64,000 nt of DNA from Gammaproteobacteria bacterium Ga0077536 (GTDB lineage Bacteria; Pseudomonadota; Gammaproteobacteria; Ga0077536): positions 51,119 through 115,118 of the forward strand of contig LNEL01000039.1 of NCBI GenBank assembly GCA_001464935.1, read 5' to 3'. A program made the translations under genes and the position numbers. Positions within the stretch are counted from its first letter, which is position 1. Each line of letters opens with the position of its first letter. Shown here one piece after another: positions 54,455 through 62,997 of this stretch. The notes under the pieces were generated by a model. That model saw nothing but the letters and a program-made list of their open reading frames with translations, did no database searches and was not told the DNA's origin.

Positions 54455-56485
54455 TCAGGCTGCGGTCACGAGCAGATGGCCCGGCGGCGTCACCCGCAGC
54501 TGGTGATGCGGCGACAGCACGGTGACCGACGCCGCTTCCTCGATCAGCGCCGGCCCCCTGATGACGTCGCCGGCGCAAAGCTGGTCGCGGGCATAGACGG
54601 GCGTGTCCAGCGGACCGGCGCTGAACACCACGCGCCGCATCGAATGCGGCTCGAGGCGTCCGGCACGCACGGGCAGCGGCAGGAATTCGGGCTGACCGGT
54701 CGAACACTGCACCGTGCAGCGCAGGGTGATGGCTTCGATCACCTCCTGCGGAATCTGGAATCCGAACCGCGCCTCGTGCTGGGCGTGGAAGTCGGCCCAC
54801 AGCCGGGCGAGGTTCGCGTCGTTGAATTCGTCGAAGTCGAACGGGACTTCGAGTTCGTAGTTCTGACCGAGGTAGCGCAGGTCTATCGTGCGCGTGATGC
54901 GCGGTTCGCCGTGATATCCCTGGGCGGCGAGATCGGCGCGGGCGATGCCGATCAGCTCCTGCAGGAAGGCGCTCGCGCGGGCGGCGAGGAAGCGGCTGGA
55001 CGTCATCTGGATCGTGCGTTCGAGATCGACGCGCGCGTCCGTGAGCACGAAGCCGAGCGCGGAGAACTGGCCCGGATGCACGGGGACGACCCCTTGCGGA
55101 ATGCCCGCCTCATCGAGCAGATCGGACAGGTGCAGCGGGCCGGCACCGCCGAAGGCGAAGAGGGCGAACTCGCGCGGATCGAGTCCGCGTTCGAGCAGCA
55201 CGGTCCGCAGCGCGCCGGTCATGTTGTTGTTGACGATGCGCAGGATCGCGAGCGCAGCGTCGTCGAGGCTCATGCCGAGCGGGGTCGCAAGGGTTTCGAT
55301 CGCCCGCTGCGCGCGCTCCGCGGCCAGCGCCATGCCGCCACCGAGGAAGTTCGCCGGGTTGATGCGACCGAGCACGAGATTCGCGTCCGTCACGGTCGGG
55401 CGTTCGCCGCCGAAGCCGTAGCACGCCGGGCCCGGTTGCGCGCCGGCGCTTTCCGGGCCGACGCGCAGCATGCCGCCCTTGTCGATCCACGCAATCGAGC
55501 CGCCGCCGGCGCCGATCGTGCGGATGTCGATCATCGGGATCTGGATCGGCAGGCCGAACTCGATCTCGAAATCGGTCGTGAAGCTGATCTGGTCCTCGAC
55601 TATCGTCGAGCAGTCGGTCGACGTGCCGCCCATGTCCAGCGTCACGGCGCGTCGCAGACCGAGTTCGTGCGCGACTTCGCGCGCGGCGACGACGCCGCCG
55701 GTGGGGCCTGAGAGGGTGAGCTGCACGGGTTGCTGGCGCGCCGCCTCGAGGCTCATTTCGCCGCCATTCGACTTGATGAGCACGACCGGCGCCGTCACGC
55801 CGCTGGCCGTCAGCCGCTCGCGCATCGTGCTCAGGTAACGCTGAAGAACGGGCTTGACGTAGGCGTCGGCGAGCGTCGTCGAAGCCCGCTCGTATTCCTT
55901 CCACTTCGGCAGCACGTCGTAGCTCAACGACACCGGAATCGTCGGCAGCGCGGCCTGCAGGCGTTCGCGGACGGCGCGTTCGTGCGCCGGGTTGATGTAG
56001 GAGAACAGCAGCGTGACGGCAATCGCCTCGATGTCGCCGCTGGCGCGAATCGCGTCGATCACCTGCTCGATGCTGGCCTCGTCGAGCGGCTGCAGGACTT
56101 CGCCGGTGGCGAGCAGGCGTTCATCGACTTCGTGGCAGTCACGGCGCAGTACCAGCGGGCGCGACCGTGTCCAGCCACTGTCGTAGTGCGCCTTGCGGTG
56201 GCCGCGCTGCAGAAACGGAATGTCGCGGAAGCCGCGCGTTGCGACGTACGCGATGCGGGCCCCTTTGCGTTCGAGGATGGCGTTCGTCGCCACTGTGGTG
56301 CCGAGACGCAGGTTTTCGATCGTCGCCGGATCGGCGATGCGGGCCAGGCCGGTGAGGATGCCCGTGGTCGGATCCGAGGGTGTCGTGAGGTTCTTCCAGA
56401 CCTGCAGGGCCCGAGTGTCGCGATCGTAGGCGACGAAGTCGGTGAACGTGCCGCCGACGTCGACGCCAACCAGGTAACGGGCCAT
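54455..56485 (-). CDS. hyuA: Hydantoinase A/oxoprolinase-family subunit
   Basis: 676 residues of an ASKHA-type ATPase. The N-terminal GVDVGGTFTDFVAYD phosphate loop, LRLGTTVATNAILERKGARIAYV, the GPTGGVVAAREV and LDMGGTSTDCS motifs, and GAGGGSIAWID all fit HyuA. It couples ATP hydrolysis to ring opening with HyuB. It heads the hyuA-hyuB-zinc-protein operon; the MFS gene starts divergently 244 bp away and could import the substrate. Confidence 0.94.
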   Translation of the reverse strand: MARYLVGVDVGGTFTDFVAYDRDTRALQVWKNLTTPSDPTTGILTGLARIADPATIENLRLGTTVATNAILERKGARIAYVATRGFRDIPFLQRGHRKAHYDSGWTRSRPLVLRRDCHEVDERLLATGEVLQPLDEASIEQVIDAIRASGDIEAIAVTLLFSYINPAHERAVRERLQAALPTIPVSLSYDVLPKWKEYERASTTLADAYVKPVLQRYLSTMRERLTASGVTAPVVLIKSNGGEMSLEAARQQPVQLTLSGPTGGVVAAREVAHELGLRRAVTLDMGGTSTDCSTIVEDQISFTTDFEIEFGLPIQIPMIDIRTIGAGGGSIAWIDKGGMLRVGPESAGAQPGPACYGFGGERPTVTDANLVLGRINPANFLGGGMALAAERAQRAIETLATPLGMSLDDAALAILRIVNNNMTGALRTVLLERGLDPREFALFAFGGAGPLHLSDLLDEAGIPQGVVPVHPGQFSALGFVLTDARVDLERTIQMTSSRFLAARASAFLQELIGIARADLAAQGYHGEPRITRTIDLRYLGQNYELEVPFDFDEFNDANLARLWADFHAQHEARFGFQIPQEVIEAITLRCTVQCSTGQPEFLPLPVRAGRLEPHSMRRVVFSAGPLDTPVYARDQLCAGDVIRGPALIEEAASVTVLSPHHQLRVTPPGHLLVTAA

Positions 56486-56729
56486 GTGCCACCCTCAAGC
56501 TAGGTATGCCTGCAGAGTAATCACCTCCCCTCACACGCCGCAAGTCTGCTCGCGGCCGGGGCGGCCACTCTGTATCATCGGGCCTCACCCAGGTTGCCCG
56601 CATCGTGCCCAGATCCCGCTCCGTCCCGACTGTCCGCCGTCGCGCCTGCCGCGCGCGCAGCGCCGTGACAGCCCCTGGCCGGCGCGTAGCGCAGCCGCCG
56701 CCGACGCGTGGCACCGGCGGCATGCGCCG

Positions 56730-57896
56730 ATGACGCTGCTGCTGATCGCGCTCAGTCTCGCCGGTTTCATCGTCGTCGCCTGCATGCGGGTCACCGATCC
56801 GCTGCTGCCGGTGATTGCCGGTGAGTTCGGGGTCAGCGTGGGGCAGGCCGGCATCGTGGTCACGGCCTACGCGGTCGCCTATGGGCTGTTCCTGCTGGCC
56901 TACGGGCCGCTCGGCGATCGCTACGGCAAGCTGCGCATCATCGCGATCACCCTGACCGGCGCCGCGTTCTGCGTGGCCGCCTGCGCGTATGCCGGCAGCC
57001 TCATGAGCCTTGCCGCCCTGCGTTTTCTCACCGGTGTCGCGAGTGCGGCGACGGTGCCGCTGGCGCTCGCCTATATCGGCGACAACACGCCCATGGAGCG
57101 GCGACAGGCGACGATCGCCCGCTACATGAGCGGCATCATCTTCGGGCAGATGCTCGGCAGCGCGCTCGGCGGCGTGCTGTCCGACTGGCTCGGCTGGCGT
57201 GCAATCTTCCTGCTGTTTGGCGGCGCAACGGCACTCGCCGCGCTGCTGGTCTGGGGCCTCGTGCGCAACGAGGTGCGGCCGATGGCGCCGCCCGCGGCGC
57301 TGCGGCAGGCCGGCGCACGCTACCTCGGGCTGCTGCGCGATCCGAAAGCGGCCGATCTGCTGACTGCAGCGCTGGTCGAGGGTTTCTGCGTGTTCGGCGG
57401 ACTCGCGTTCGTCGGCGCGCTGCTGCACGAACGCCACGGTCTCAGCTTCACGCTCGTCGGCCTGTGCCTGCTGTGCTACGGCATCGGCGGGCTGGTCTAC
57501 AGCCTGTCGGCGCCGCTCACCCTGCGTTATCTCGGCCAGCGCGGCATGATCGTCTTCGGCGGCATCCTGATGGCCTGGAGTTTCATCGCGATCGCGATCA
57601 GCACGGCCTGGAGCCTGTGCGCGGTGGCGCTGGCGGTGCTTGGCTTCGGCTTCTACCTGATGCACAGCACACTGCAGACGCTGGCGACTGAAATGGTGCC
57701 GAGCGCGCGCGGCACGTCGTTCGCGCTGTTCGCGTTCGCGTTGTTCGCCGGACAGGCGCTCGGGGTCGCGGCGGTCGGCTGGCTGATCGATCGCGAAGGC
57801 TACACGCTCGGGCTCGGCCTGGTCGGTCTCGGCATCGGCCTGTTGGGACTGTGGATGCAAGGTAGCCCGATGGTGCCGCGCCGCGTGGCGCGATGA
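56730..57896 (+). CDS. MFS transporter
   Basis: 388 residues, about 12 membrane helices. The loop 2-3 motif YGPLGDRYGKLRI is the drug-resistance/sugar MFS signature and the repeat at the second half is present. It probably exports or imports a small solute. The ATG at 56730 is taken because it opens the first helix; the frame extends upstream without a ribosome site. It overlaps the TRIC gene by 4 bp and is divergent from hyuA. Confidence 0.88.
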   Translation: MTLLLIALSLAGFIVVACMRVTDPLLPVIAGEFGVSVGQAGIVVTAYAVAYGLFLLAYGPLGDRYGKLRIIAITLTGAAFCVAACAYAGSLMSLAALRFLTGVASAATVPLALAYIGDNTPMERRQATIARYMSGIIFGQMLGSALGGVLSDWLGWRAIFLLFGGATALAALLVWGLVRNEVRPMAPPAALRQAGARYLGLLRDPKAADLLTAALVEGFCVFGGLAFVGALLHERHGLSFTLVGLCLLCYGIGGLVYSLSAPLTLRYLGQRGMIVFGGILMAWSFIAIAISTAWSLCAVALAVLGFGFYLMHSTLQTLATEMVPSARGTSFALFAFALFAGQALGVAAVGWLIDREGYTLGLGLVGLGIGLLGLWMQGSPMVPRRVAR

Positions 57897-58507
57897 ATTT
57901 CCTCGAAGTGCTCGAACTGTTGGGCGTCGCCGTGTTCGGTGTTTCCGGCGCGCTCGCTGCCGGGCGCAAGCACCTGGACCTGCTGGGCGTGGTCGTGATC
58001 GCGCTCGTCACTGCGATGGGTGGCGGCACGCTGCGCGATCTGATGCTCGGCGAGCGGCCGTTCTGGATCGCGGATCCGCGCTACGTCGAAGTGGTGATCG
58101 TCGCCGCCGCGCTGACGGTGTGGTACGCGCGTTTTCGCGCCGTGCCGGCGCGCGCGTTGCTGATTGCCGATGCGTTCGGCCTGGCCCTGTTCTCGATTGC
58201 CGGCGCGCAGATCGCCGAACGTGCAGGCGTCGACGGGGTGGTCGTGATCGCACTCGGCACCATGACCGGCGTGGCCGGCGGCATGCTGCGCGATGTGCTC
58301 GTCAACGACGTGCCGATGATTCTGCGCAAAGGCCAGATATACGCCACCGCCGCGATCCTCGGCATCGCGCTCTATCTGCTGCTGCAGCGCGCGGGCGTCG
58401 CGCGCGACGAAGCGGCGCTCGGCGGCATGGCCGCCGTTGCCGCGCTCAGGCTCGCGGCGATCGTCTGGAACCTGAGCCTGCCGGTGTTCCGCTATCCCGA
58501 GCCTTGA
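57893..58507 (+). CDS. TRIC-family cation channel protein (YicG-like)
   Basis: 204 residues with seven membrane helices in two repeats. Each repeat has a glycine-rich motif: GALAAGRKHLDLLGVVVIALVTAMGGGTLRD and GVDGVVVIALGTMTGVAGGMLRD. This is the bacterial TRIC (UPF0126) family, potassium-permeable trimeric channels. The ATGA overlap with the MFS gene suggests co-expression. Confidence 0.92.
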   Translation: MNFLEVLELLGVAVFGVSGALAAGRKHLDLLGVVVIALVTAMGGGTLRDLMLGERPFWIADPRYVEVVIVAAALTVWYARFRAVPARALLIADAFGLALFSIAGAQIAERAGVDGVVVIALGTMTGVAGGMLRDVLVNDVPMILRKGQIYATAAILGIALYLLLQRAGVARDEAALGGMAAVAALRLAAIVWNLSLPVFRYPEP

Positions 58508-58565
58508 CCAGGAGCGAACCCCCACGGGCCGTCAGCGGGGCGTCCGGCGGCTCGGCAGCCGGGCC

Positions 58566-59819
58566 TCAGGCGGATTGCATTCTCGCGTCGAGATAGCGGC
58601 CGGGTTCGTTCGACGCCGTCTCGACCAGCAGCACGTCCGCGCGGCGATAGTACTCGGCCTTCGCACGCCGCACCGGATCATCCGTTCCGGTCTCAATGTA
58701 GCTGCCGAGGTCCTGACCCCATTGCAGCGCCGCGCGGCCGTAGCGCAGGCGGGCCGCTTCCCAGTTCGCGAGCGCCGTCGCGCGCTCGGGCATGCACAGC
58801 GCGGCGGCGAGTGTGCGCGCGTCTTCGGCGGCTTTCGATACGCCGAGTCCCACGTGCGGACGCGCCGTGAACGCGGCGTCCCCGATCAGACACGCGCGGC
58901 CGACCACCATGCGCGGTGACGCGAGTTCGTAGATGGCCTGGATATACGGATTCGGCGTCGCCTCGACGATGCGCTGAATCGGCGGCGCCAGTTCTTCGTG
59001 CGCCTGTCGACGCATCGCGTCGACGAGGGCGGGATGCATGCGATGGTGCGGAATGCCGAGCGGGTAGTGGCGGCCGTCGGCATCGGTCAGGTGCGCGCGC
59101 AGTGCATCTTCATCACCACGACGGTACCAGCCCCAGTTGTACCAGCGACGGCCTGGCGTCAGATCGTCATTCGGACCGGCGACGAGATAGCCGAGCCAGT
59201 GGCCGCGCGGCGTTGCGCTGAACGCCATACGACCCGCGACGCGCTCGAGCGCGGCGGTCGGCACGCGCGCCTCGTCGAACAGGCCGCGCCAGGCGAAATA
59301 TCCGCAGTAGTCGAGCGTGGCCTCCGGCAGCAGGCGCTGGCGCACGGTGGAACGCGTGCCGTCGGCGCCGATCAGGATATCGGCGCGCGCGCGCCGCCCG
59401 TTGCTGAAGCGCGCTTCGATGCCGCTGGCGTCTTCGAACAGATCCTCGAAGGTATAGCCGCTGTGGTAGTGCGCGTCCGGAAAGCGCGCGCGCAGGAATC
59501 GGAACACGAAGCCCCAGGACGTCATGATCTGCGGCATCGCGCATTCACCGAGCACCTCGCCCGCGTGATTGAACGCGATGCGGCCGGTGGACTCGACGCC
59601 CATCTCGGCGCGGAGATCGATGCCGGCCGCGACGAACGCGGCGTAGAGTTCGTCGTGCGTCGCGATGCCGGCGCCTCGGCTCGCGAGTTCGTCCCCCGCG
59701 CGCTCGTAGATGTCGACGTCCCAGCCGACGGCGCGCAACAGGACGCCGCAGAACAGTCCCGCCATCGATCCGCCGATGATGATTGCGTGCGGCGCGCGTG
59801 TCGCTGTCGGCTCAGGCAT
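58566..59819 (-). CDS. FAD-dependent aromatic monooxygenase, tandem copy 1
   Basis: 417 residues of a group A flavoprotein hydroxylase. The FAD loop reads IIGGSMAGLFCGVLL, the DG motif is DILIGADGTRSTVR and the GD motif is CLIGDAAFTARPHVGLG. The family hydroxylates phenols, pyridines or other aromatic acids with NAD(P)H and oxygen; 2,6-dihydroxypyridine monooxygenase is a comparable member. It overlaps copy 2 by 8 bp and shares long identical stretches with it. Confidence 0.9.
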   Translation of the reverse strand: MPEPTATRAPHAIIIGGSMAGLFCGVLLRAVGWDVDIYERAGDELASRGAGIATHDELYAAFVAAGIDLRAEMGVESTGRIAFNHAGEVLGECAMPQIMTSWGFVFRFLRARFPDAHYHSGYTFEDLFEDASGIEARFSNGRRARADILIGADGTRSTVRQRLLPEATLDYCGYFAWRGLFDEARVPTAALERVAGRMAFSATPRGHWLGYLVAGPNDDLTPGRRWYNWGWYRRGDEDALRAHLTDADGRHYPLGIPHHRMHPALVDAMRRQAHEELAPPIQRIVEATPNPYIQAIYELASPRMVVGRACLIGDAAFTARPHVGLGVSKAAEDARTLAAALCMPERATALANWEAARLRYGRAALQWGQDLGSYIETGTDDPVRRAKAEYYRRADVLLVETASNEPGRYLDARMQSA

Positions 59820-61077
59820 CCACGTCCTCCAGGTACTGCCTGGGATGGGCGGCGGCCACCTGCGCCATCACCTGTGCCGGCAGCCGGTAGTGCGCGGCGG
59901 CGCTGGCATCGCCACTCGCGCCGATGTAACTGCCGAGCCGTCGGCTCTGCGCCATCGCCGCGCGTGCGAAGCGCAGCCGGCCCGCTTCCCACTCGGCGAG
60001 CGCCGCGTCGCGCGCACTCGCCGGTTCGTCGAGGGCAGCGGCCAGCCGCGCCGCATCGTCGGCGGCCTTCGACACGCCGAGGCCGATGTGCGGGCGTGCC
60101 GTGCACGCCGCGTCGCCTATCAGCAGCACGCGACCGTCGATGAAACGCGGCGCGCAGACATCCCAGATCGGCTGGATGAACGGACGCGCGGTCGCCGCCA
60201 CCACGGCACCGAACTGCGGACACAGCAGGCGCGCGGCGTCGCGCCGCATCGCCGCGACGTGTTCATCGCGCAGCAGCGGCGGCGGAATCCCCTGCGCGTG
60301 CAGGTACCCGTTGTCGTCGGTCAGCAGATCCGGCAGGACGGTGTCGGCCGGTGCCGGGCGATACCACACCCAGTTGTACCAGCGCTCGCCCGGGGTCAGC
60401 CGGTCGTCGGGGCCGGCCACGAGATAGCCGAGCATGTGTTCATCCGGCGGCAGGCAGAACGCCATGCGCCCGGCCAGTTCGTCCAGCACCGCCGGCGGCA
60501 GGTCGCACTCGTTCGCGAGCCCGCGCCACGCGACATAGCCGCCGTAGCGCAGGCCGACCTCCGGCATCAGCTTGCCGCGGATCGTCGAGCGCAGGCCGTC
60601 GGCGGCAATGACGTAGTCCGCGCGATGGCGGCCGCCGTCGCCGAGGAAGAGGGTGACTCCGTCGGCGTCCTGCGCGAGATCGATCACGCTCATGGCGCCG
60701 ACGTAGTCGCCGGTGGCGCACTGCGCGCGCAGAAAACGGTACATCAGGCCCCAGGACGTCATGATCTGGCGCATCGGCAGGCGCCCGATGACGCTGCCGT
60801 CGCGTGCGAAGGTCACGCGTCCGGTCGATTCGACGCCCATCGCCGCCGACAGCGTCACGCCGGCCTGGGCGAACGCCGCGTACAGTTCGTCGTGAGTCGC
60901 AATCCCGGCGCCGCGGCTGGCGAGTTCGCCCTCGCTGCGTTCGAAGATCTTGACCTGCCAGCCGGCGCGCTGCAGCAGCACGCCAGCGAACAGGCCCGCC
61001 ATGGAACCGCCGACAACGGCGACGCGGCCGCGCGGCGCGCGGGCGGGAACAAGCGATGGGTCTTGGCTGGGTGGCAC
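59812..61077 (-). CDS. FAD-dependent aromatic monooxygenase, tandem copy 2
   Basis: 421 residues with the same architecture: VVGGSMAGLFAGVLL, YVIAADGLRSTIRG and LIGDAACTARPHIGLG. It shares ELASRGAGIATHDELYAAF, MGVESTGR and QIMTSWG with copy 1, so the pair arose by tandem duplication and has since diverged. The first in-frame codon is GTG at 61077; no ATG precedes the Rossmann loop. It is transcribed first and translationally coupled to copy 1. Confidence 0.86.
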   Translation of the reverse strand: MPPSQDPSLVPARAPRGRVAVVGGSMAGLFAGVLLQRAGWQVKIFERSEGELASRGAGIATHDELYAAFAQAGVTLSAAMGVESTGRVTFARDGSVIGRLPMRQIMTSWGLMYRFLRAQCATGDYVGAMSVIDLAQDADGVTLFLGDGGRHRADYVIAADGLRSTIRGKLMPEVGLRYGGYVAWRGLANECDLPPAVLDELAGRMAFCLPPDEHMLGYLVAGPDDRLTPGERWYNWVWYRPAPADTVLPDLLTDDNGYLHAQGIPPPLLRDEHVAAMRRDAARLLCPQFGAVVAATARPFIQPIWDVCAPRFIDGRVLLIGDAACTARPHIGLGVSKAADDAARLAAALDEPASARDAALAEWEAGRLRFARAAMAQSRRLGSYIGASGDASAAAHYRLPAQVMAQVAAAHPRQYLEDVDA

Positions 61078-61216
61078 GGGGCACGACGCGGCGTTAGAGT
61101 GCGGATCATCCTAACGCAGTTGACCACCCGCTGGCCGCCCCAGATCCGATGAGACACGAATCCGACCTGCGTGCCCCCGACCAGCGCGGCCACCGCGCAT
61201 TTTCGCCGGCACGCTG

Positions 61217-61525
61217 ATGGACCGACGCCTGCCTTACGCGCTCGTCGGCGCGATCGTGTTTGCCGGCGTGATGTGGTGGGCCTCGCGGCCGCCCGGCGAA
61301 CTCGTCAGTGAAGAGGTCGCCTCGGCGACGGTGATGGCGGTCGACATGCGCCAGCGCGGGCCGGACAAGTCAATGCCGAGGCCGGTGCTGGTCACCGTCG
61401 AACTCGATGATGGCGGCCGCGCGAAACTGTGGGTGTCGCCGCCGGCGCCTGCGGTGGGCGCGACACTACAGGTGCGCATCCAGACTTTCGACGAAGGCAG
61501 CCGCAGGCTCACGCCCGTGCGCTGA
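61217..61525 (+). CDS. Small membrane-anchored protein of unknown function
   Basis: 102 residues with one N-terminal membrane helix (about 6-24, YALVGAIVFAGVMWWAS) and a short beta-rich periplasmic or cytoplasmic domain (VLVTVELDDGGRAKLWVSPP). It is divergent from the monooxygenase pair by 139 bp and converges on the second family III CoA-transferase gene. Family unknown. Confidence 0.6.
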   Translation: MDRRLPYALVGAIVFAGVMWWASRPPGELVSEEVASATVMAVDMRQRGPDKSMPRPVLVTVELDDGGRAKLWVSPPAPAVGATLQVRIQTFDEGSRRLTPVR

Positions 61526-61559
61526 CGCGCAGGCTGCCGGACTCCCATCGACCCGAGCC

Positions 61560-62774
61560 TCAGGCCAGCGGCGGCACGCCGAGCGCGCCGAAAGCACCGG
61601 CGTCCGTCAACACCTTCAGCCGATCTGCCGGATAGCCGAGAAACTCGCGCAGCAGCGGGCCCGCATCGGCGTGCAGCGACGGCGGCGGTGAGGGTTCGAC
61701 GATGGTCGCGGCGTCGCCGCTGAACGCGCAGCTGTGGACACCACGCAGCGGCTGACCGTTGGCGTTGCCCGTCATCAGCATCGCCTGCGCGCCGGGCTGT
61801 TCGAACACCGCGGCCATGTCGTTGACGAAGCCGTAGGGCACCTTCGCCGCGCCGAGGGCCGCGGCCAGTTCGGTCGAGGTCATCAGGGATGTTTTCGCGC
61901 GCACGCGCGCCAGCAGATCGTCGCGGCGCGCGACGCGCTGCCGCGCGGTCTGCAGATCCGGATCCTCGGCCAGCGCCGGCAGGCCGATCGCCTTCACGAA
62001 ATCCCGGTATTGGCGCTCGGTCGCCGCCGCGAGCACGATGCCGCGGCCGTCCGACCCCATCAGGATGGTGCCGTAGGGCACGATGTTCGGGTGCTCGGAG
62101 CCCATGCGCTGCGGAATCATGCCGCCGACGAGGTAGTTCGTTGCCTGGTTCGCGAGCGACGCAACCGCTGCCTGCAGCAGCGACACCGACACGAAACTGC
62201 CGCGCCCCGTGCGCTCGCGCTTCAGCAGTGCGAGCAGCAATGCTTCCTTCAACTGGTGTGCCGCGAGCAGGTCGACCAGTGCGACGGGCATCTTGGTCGG
62301 CGGCCCGTCCGGTTCGCCATTCAGAAACGTGAAGCCCGCCTCGGCCTGCACGATCGCATCGAAACCGGGACGCGGGTCGTCTTCCCCATAGGCGTTGATC
62401 TGCCCGTAGATGAGTCGCGGATTGTGCGCGGCCAGCGACGCGTAGTCGAGTTTGAGCTTCGGCGCGTCGCCGGGCTTGAAGCTGGCGGTCACCATGTCCG
62501 CACGGGCACACAGGTCGTGCGCGATAGACAGGCCCGCCGCGGTGGTCGTGTCAATCGCTATCGATTCCTTGCCCCAGTTCGCGCACGAGAAGTAGGACGA
62601 GACATCGTGCGCGGGATCCTCGTTCAGCGTGCGCCAGCCGCGCGTGGCGTCACCGCGCGTGTGCGGATTCTCGACCTTGATCACACGCGCCCCGAGTTCG
62701 GCGAAGTACATCGAGGTGATCGGCCCCGCCAGGATGTTGGCGAGTTCGACGATCACGAAGCGGCGATCGAACAT
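61560..62774 (-). CDS. Family III CoA-transferase (CaiB/BaiF), divergent member
   Basis: 404 residues. The N-terminal motif LANILAGPITSMYFAELGARVIKVENP is a variant of the usual one, and Asp139 in GFDAIVQAEAGF is at the catalytic position. It transfers CoA between a CoA-ester and a free acid. AGGAG lies about 9 bp before the ATG. It is divergent from the phoX-like gene by 223 bp. The donor and acceptor are unknown. Confidence 0.9.
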   Translation of the reverse strand: MFDRRFVIVELANILAGPITSMYFAELGARVIKVENPHTRGDATRGWRTLNEDPAHDVSSYFSCANWGKESIAIDTTTAAGLSIAHDLCARADMVTASFKPGDAPKLKLDYASLAAHNPRLIYGQINAYGEDDPRPGFDAIVQAEAGFTFLNGEPDGPPTKMPVALVDLLAAHQLKEALLLALLKRERTGRGSFVSVSLLQAAVASLANQATNYLVGGMIPQRMGSEHPNIVPYGTILMGSDGRGIVLAAATERQYRDFVKAIGLPALAEDPDLQTARQRVARRDDLLARVRAKTSLMTSTELAAALGAAKVPYGFVNDMAAVFEQPGAQAMLMTGNANGQPLRGVHSCAFSGDAATIVEPSPPPSLHADAGPLLREFLGYPADRLKVLTDAGAFGALGVPPLA

Positions 62775-62816
62775 GTGAGAGGCTCCTCTTCCGGATTGCA
62801 GACACGTGAATTGTAC

Positions 62817-62834
62817 GTGACGTGCCGGTGACAG
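62817..62834. promoter_or_regulatory. Pho-box-like direct repeat, minus-strand orientation
   Basis: GTGACGT (62817-62823) and GTGACAG (62828-62834) are 11 bp apart, the spacing of PhoB direct repeats; read on the minus strand they give CTGTCAC and ACGTCAC. A further CTGTCAT lies at 62886-62892 on the plus strand. Placement before a PhoX-like gene is suggestive, but the match is partial and the orientation is opposite to the gene. Confidence 0.3.
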
Positions 62835-62947
62835 TTCTTAAACTCAGGTAAACCCGATCAATAACGGTTCTGGATTCCGATGAACCTGTCATTGAACGGA
62901 CGCCGGACGGCCGCGTGCGTGTCATGCGGCGCGCGCATTGTCTGCGC

Positions 62948-62965
62948 GTCGGACGCCAGTCCGAC
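62948..62965. promoter_or_regulatory. Perfect inverted repeat GTCGGAC-GCCA-GTCCGAC
   Basis: A 7-bp stem with a 4-nt loop, 33 bp before the phoX-like start. It is either an operator or a hairpin in the 5' untranslated leader that could influence translation or mRNA stability. Confidence 0.45.
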
Positions 62966-62997
62966 ACGACGTCTCTAACAATCAGGGGGAATCCACA

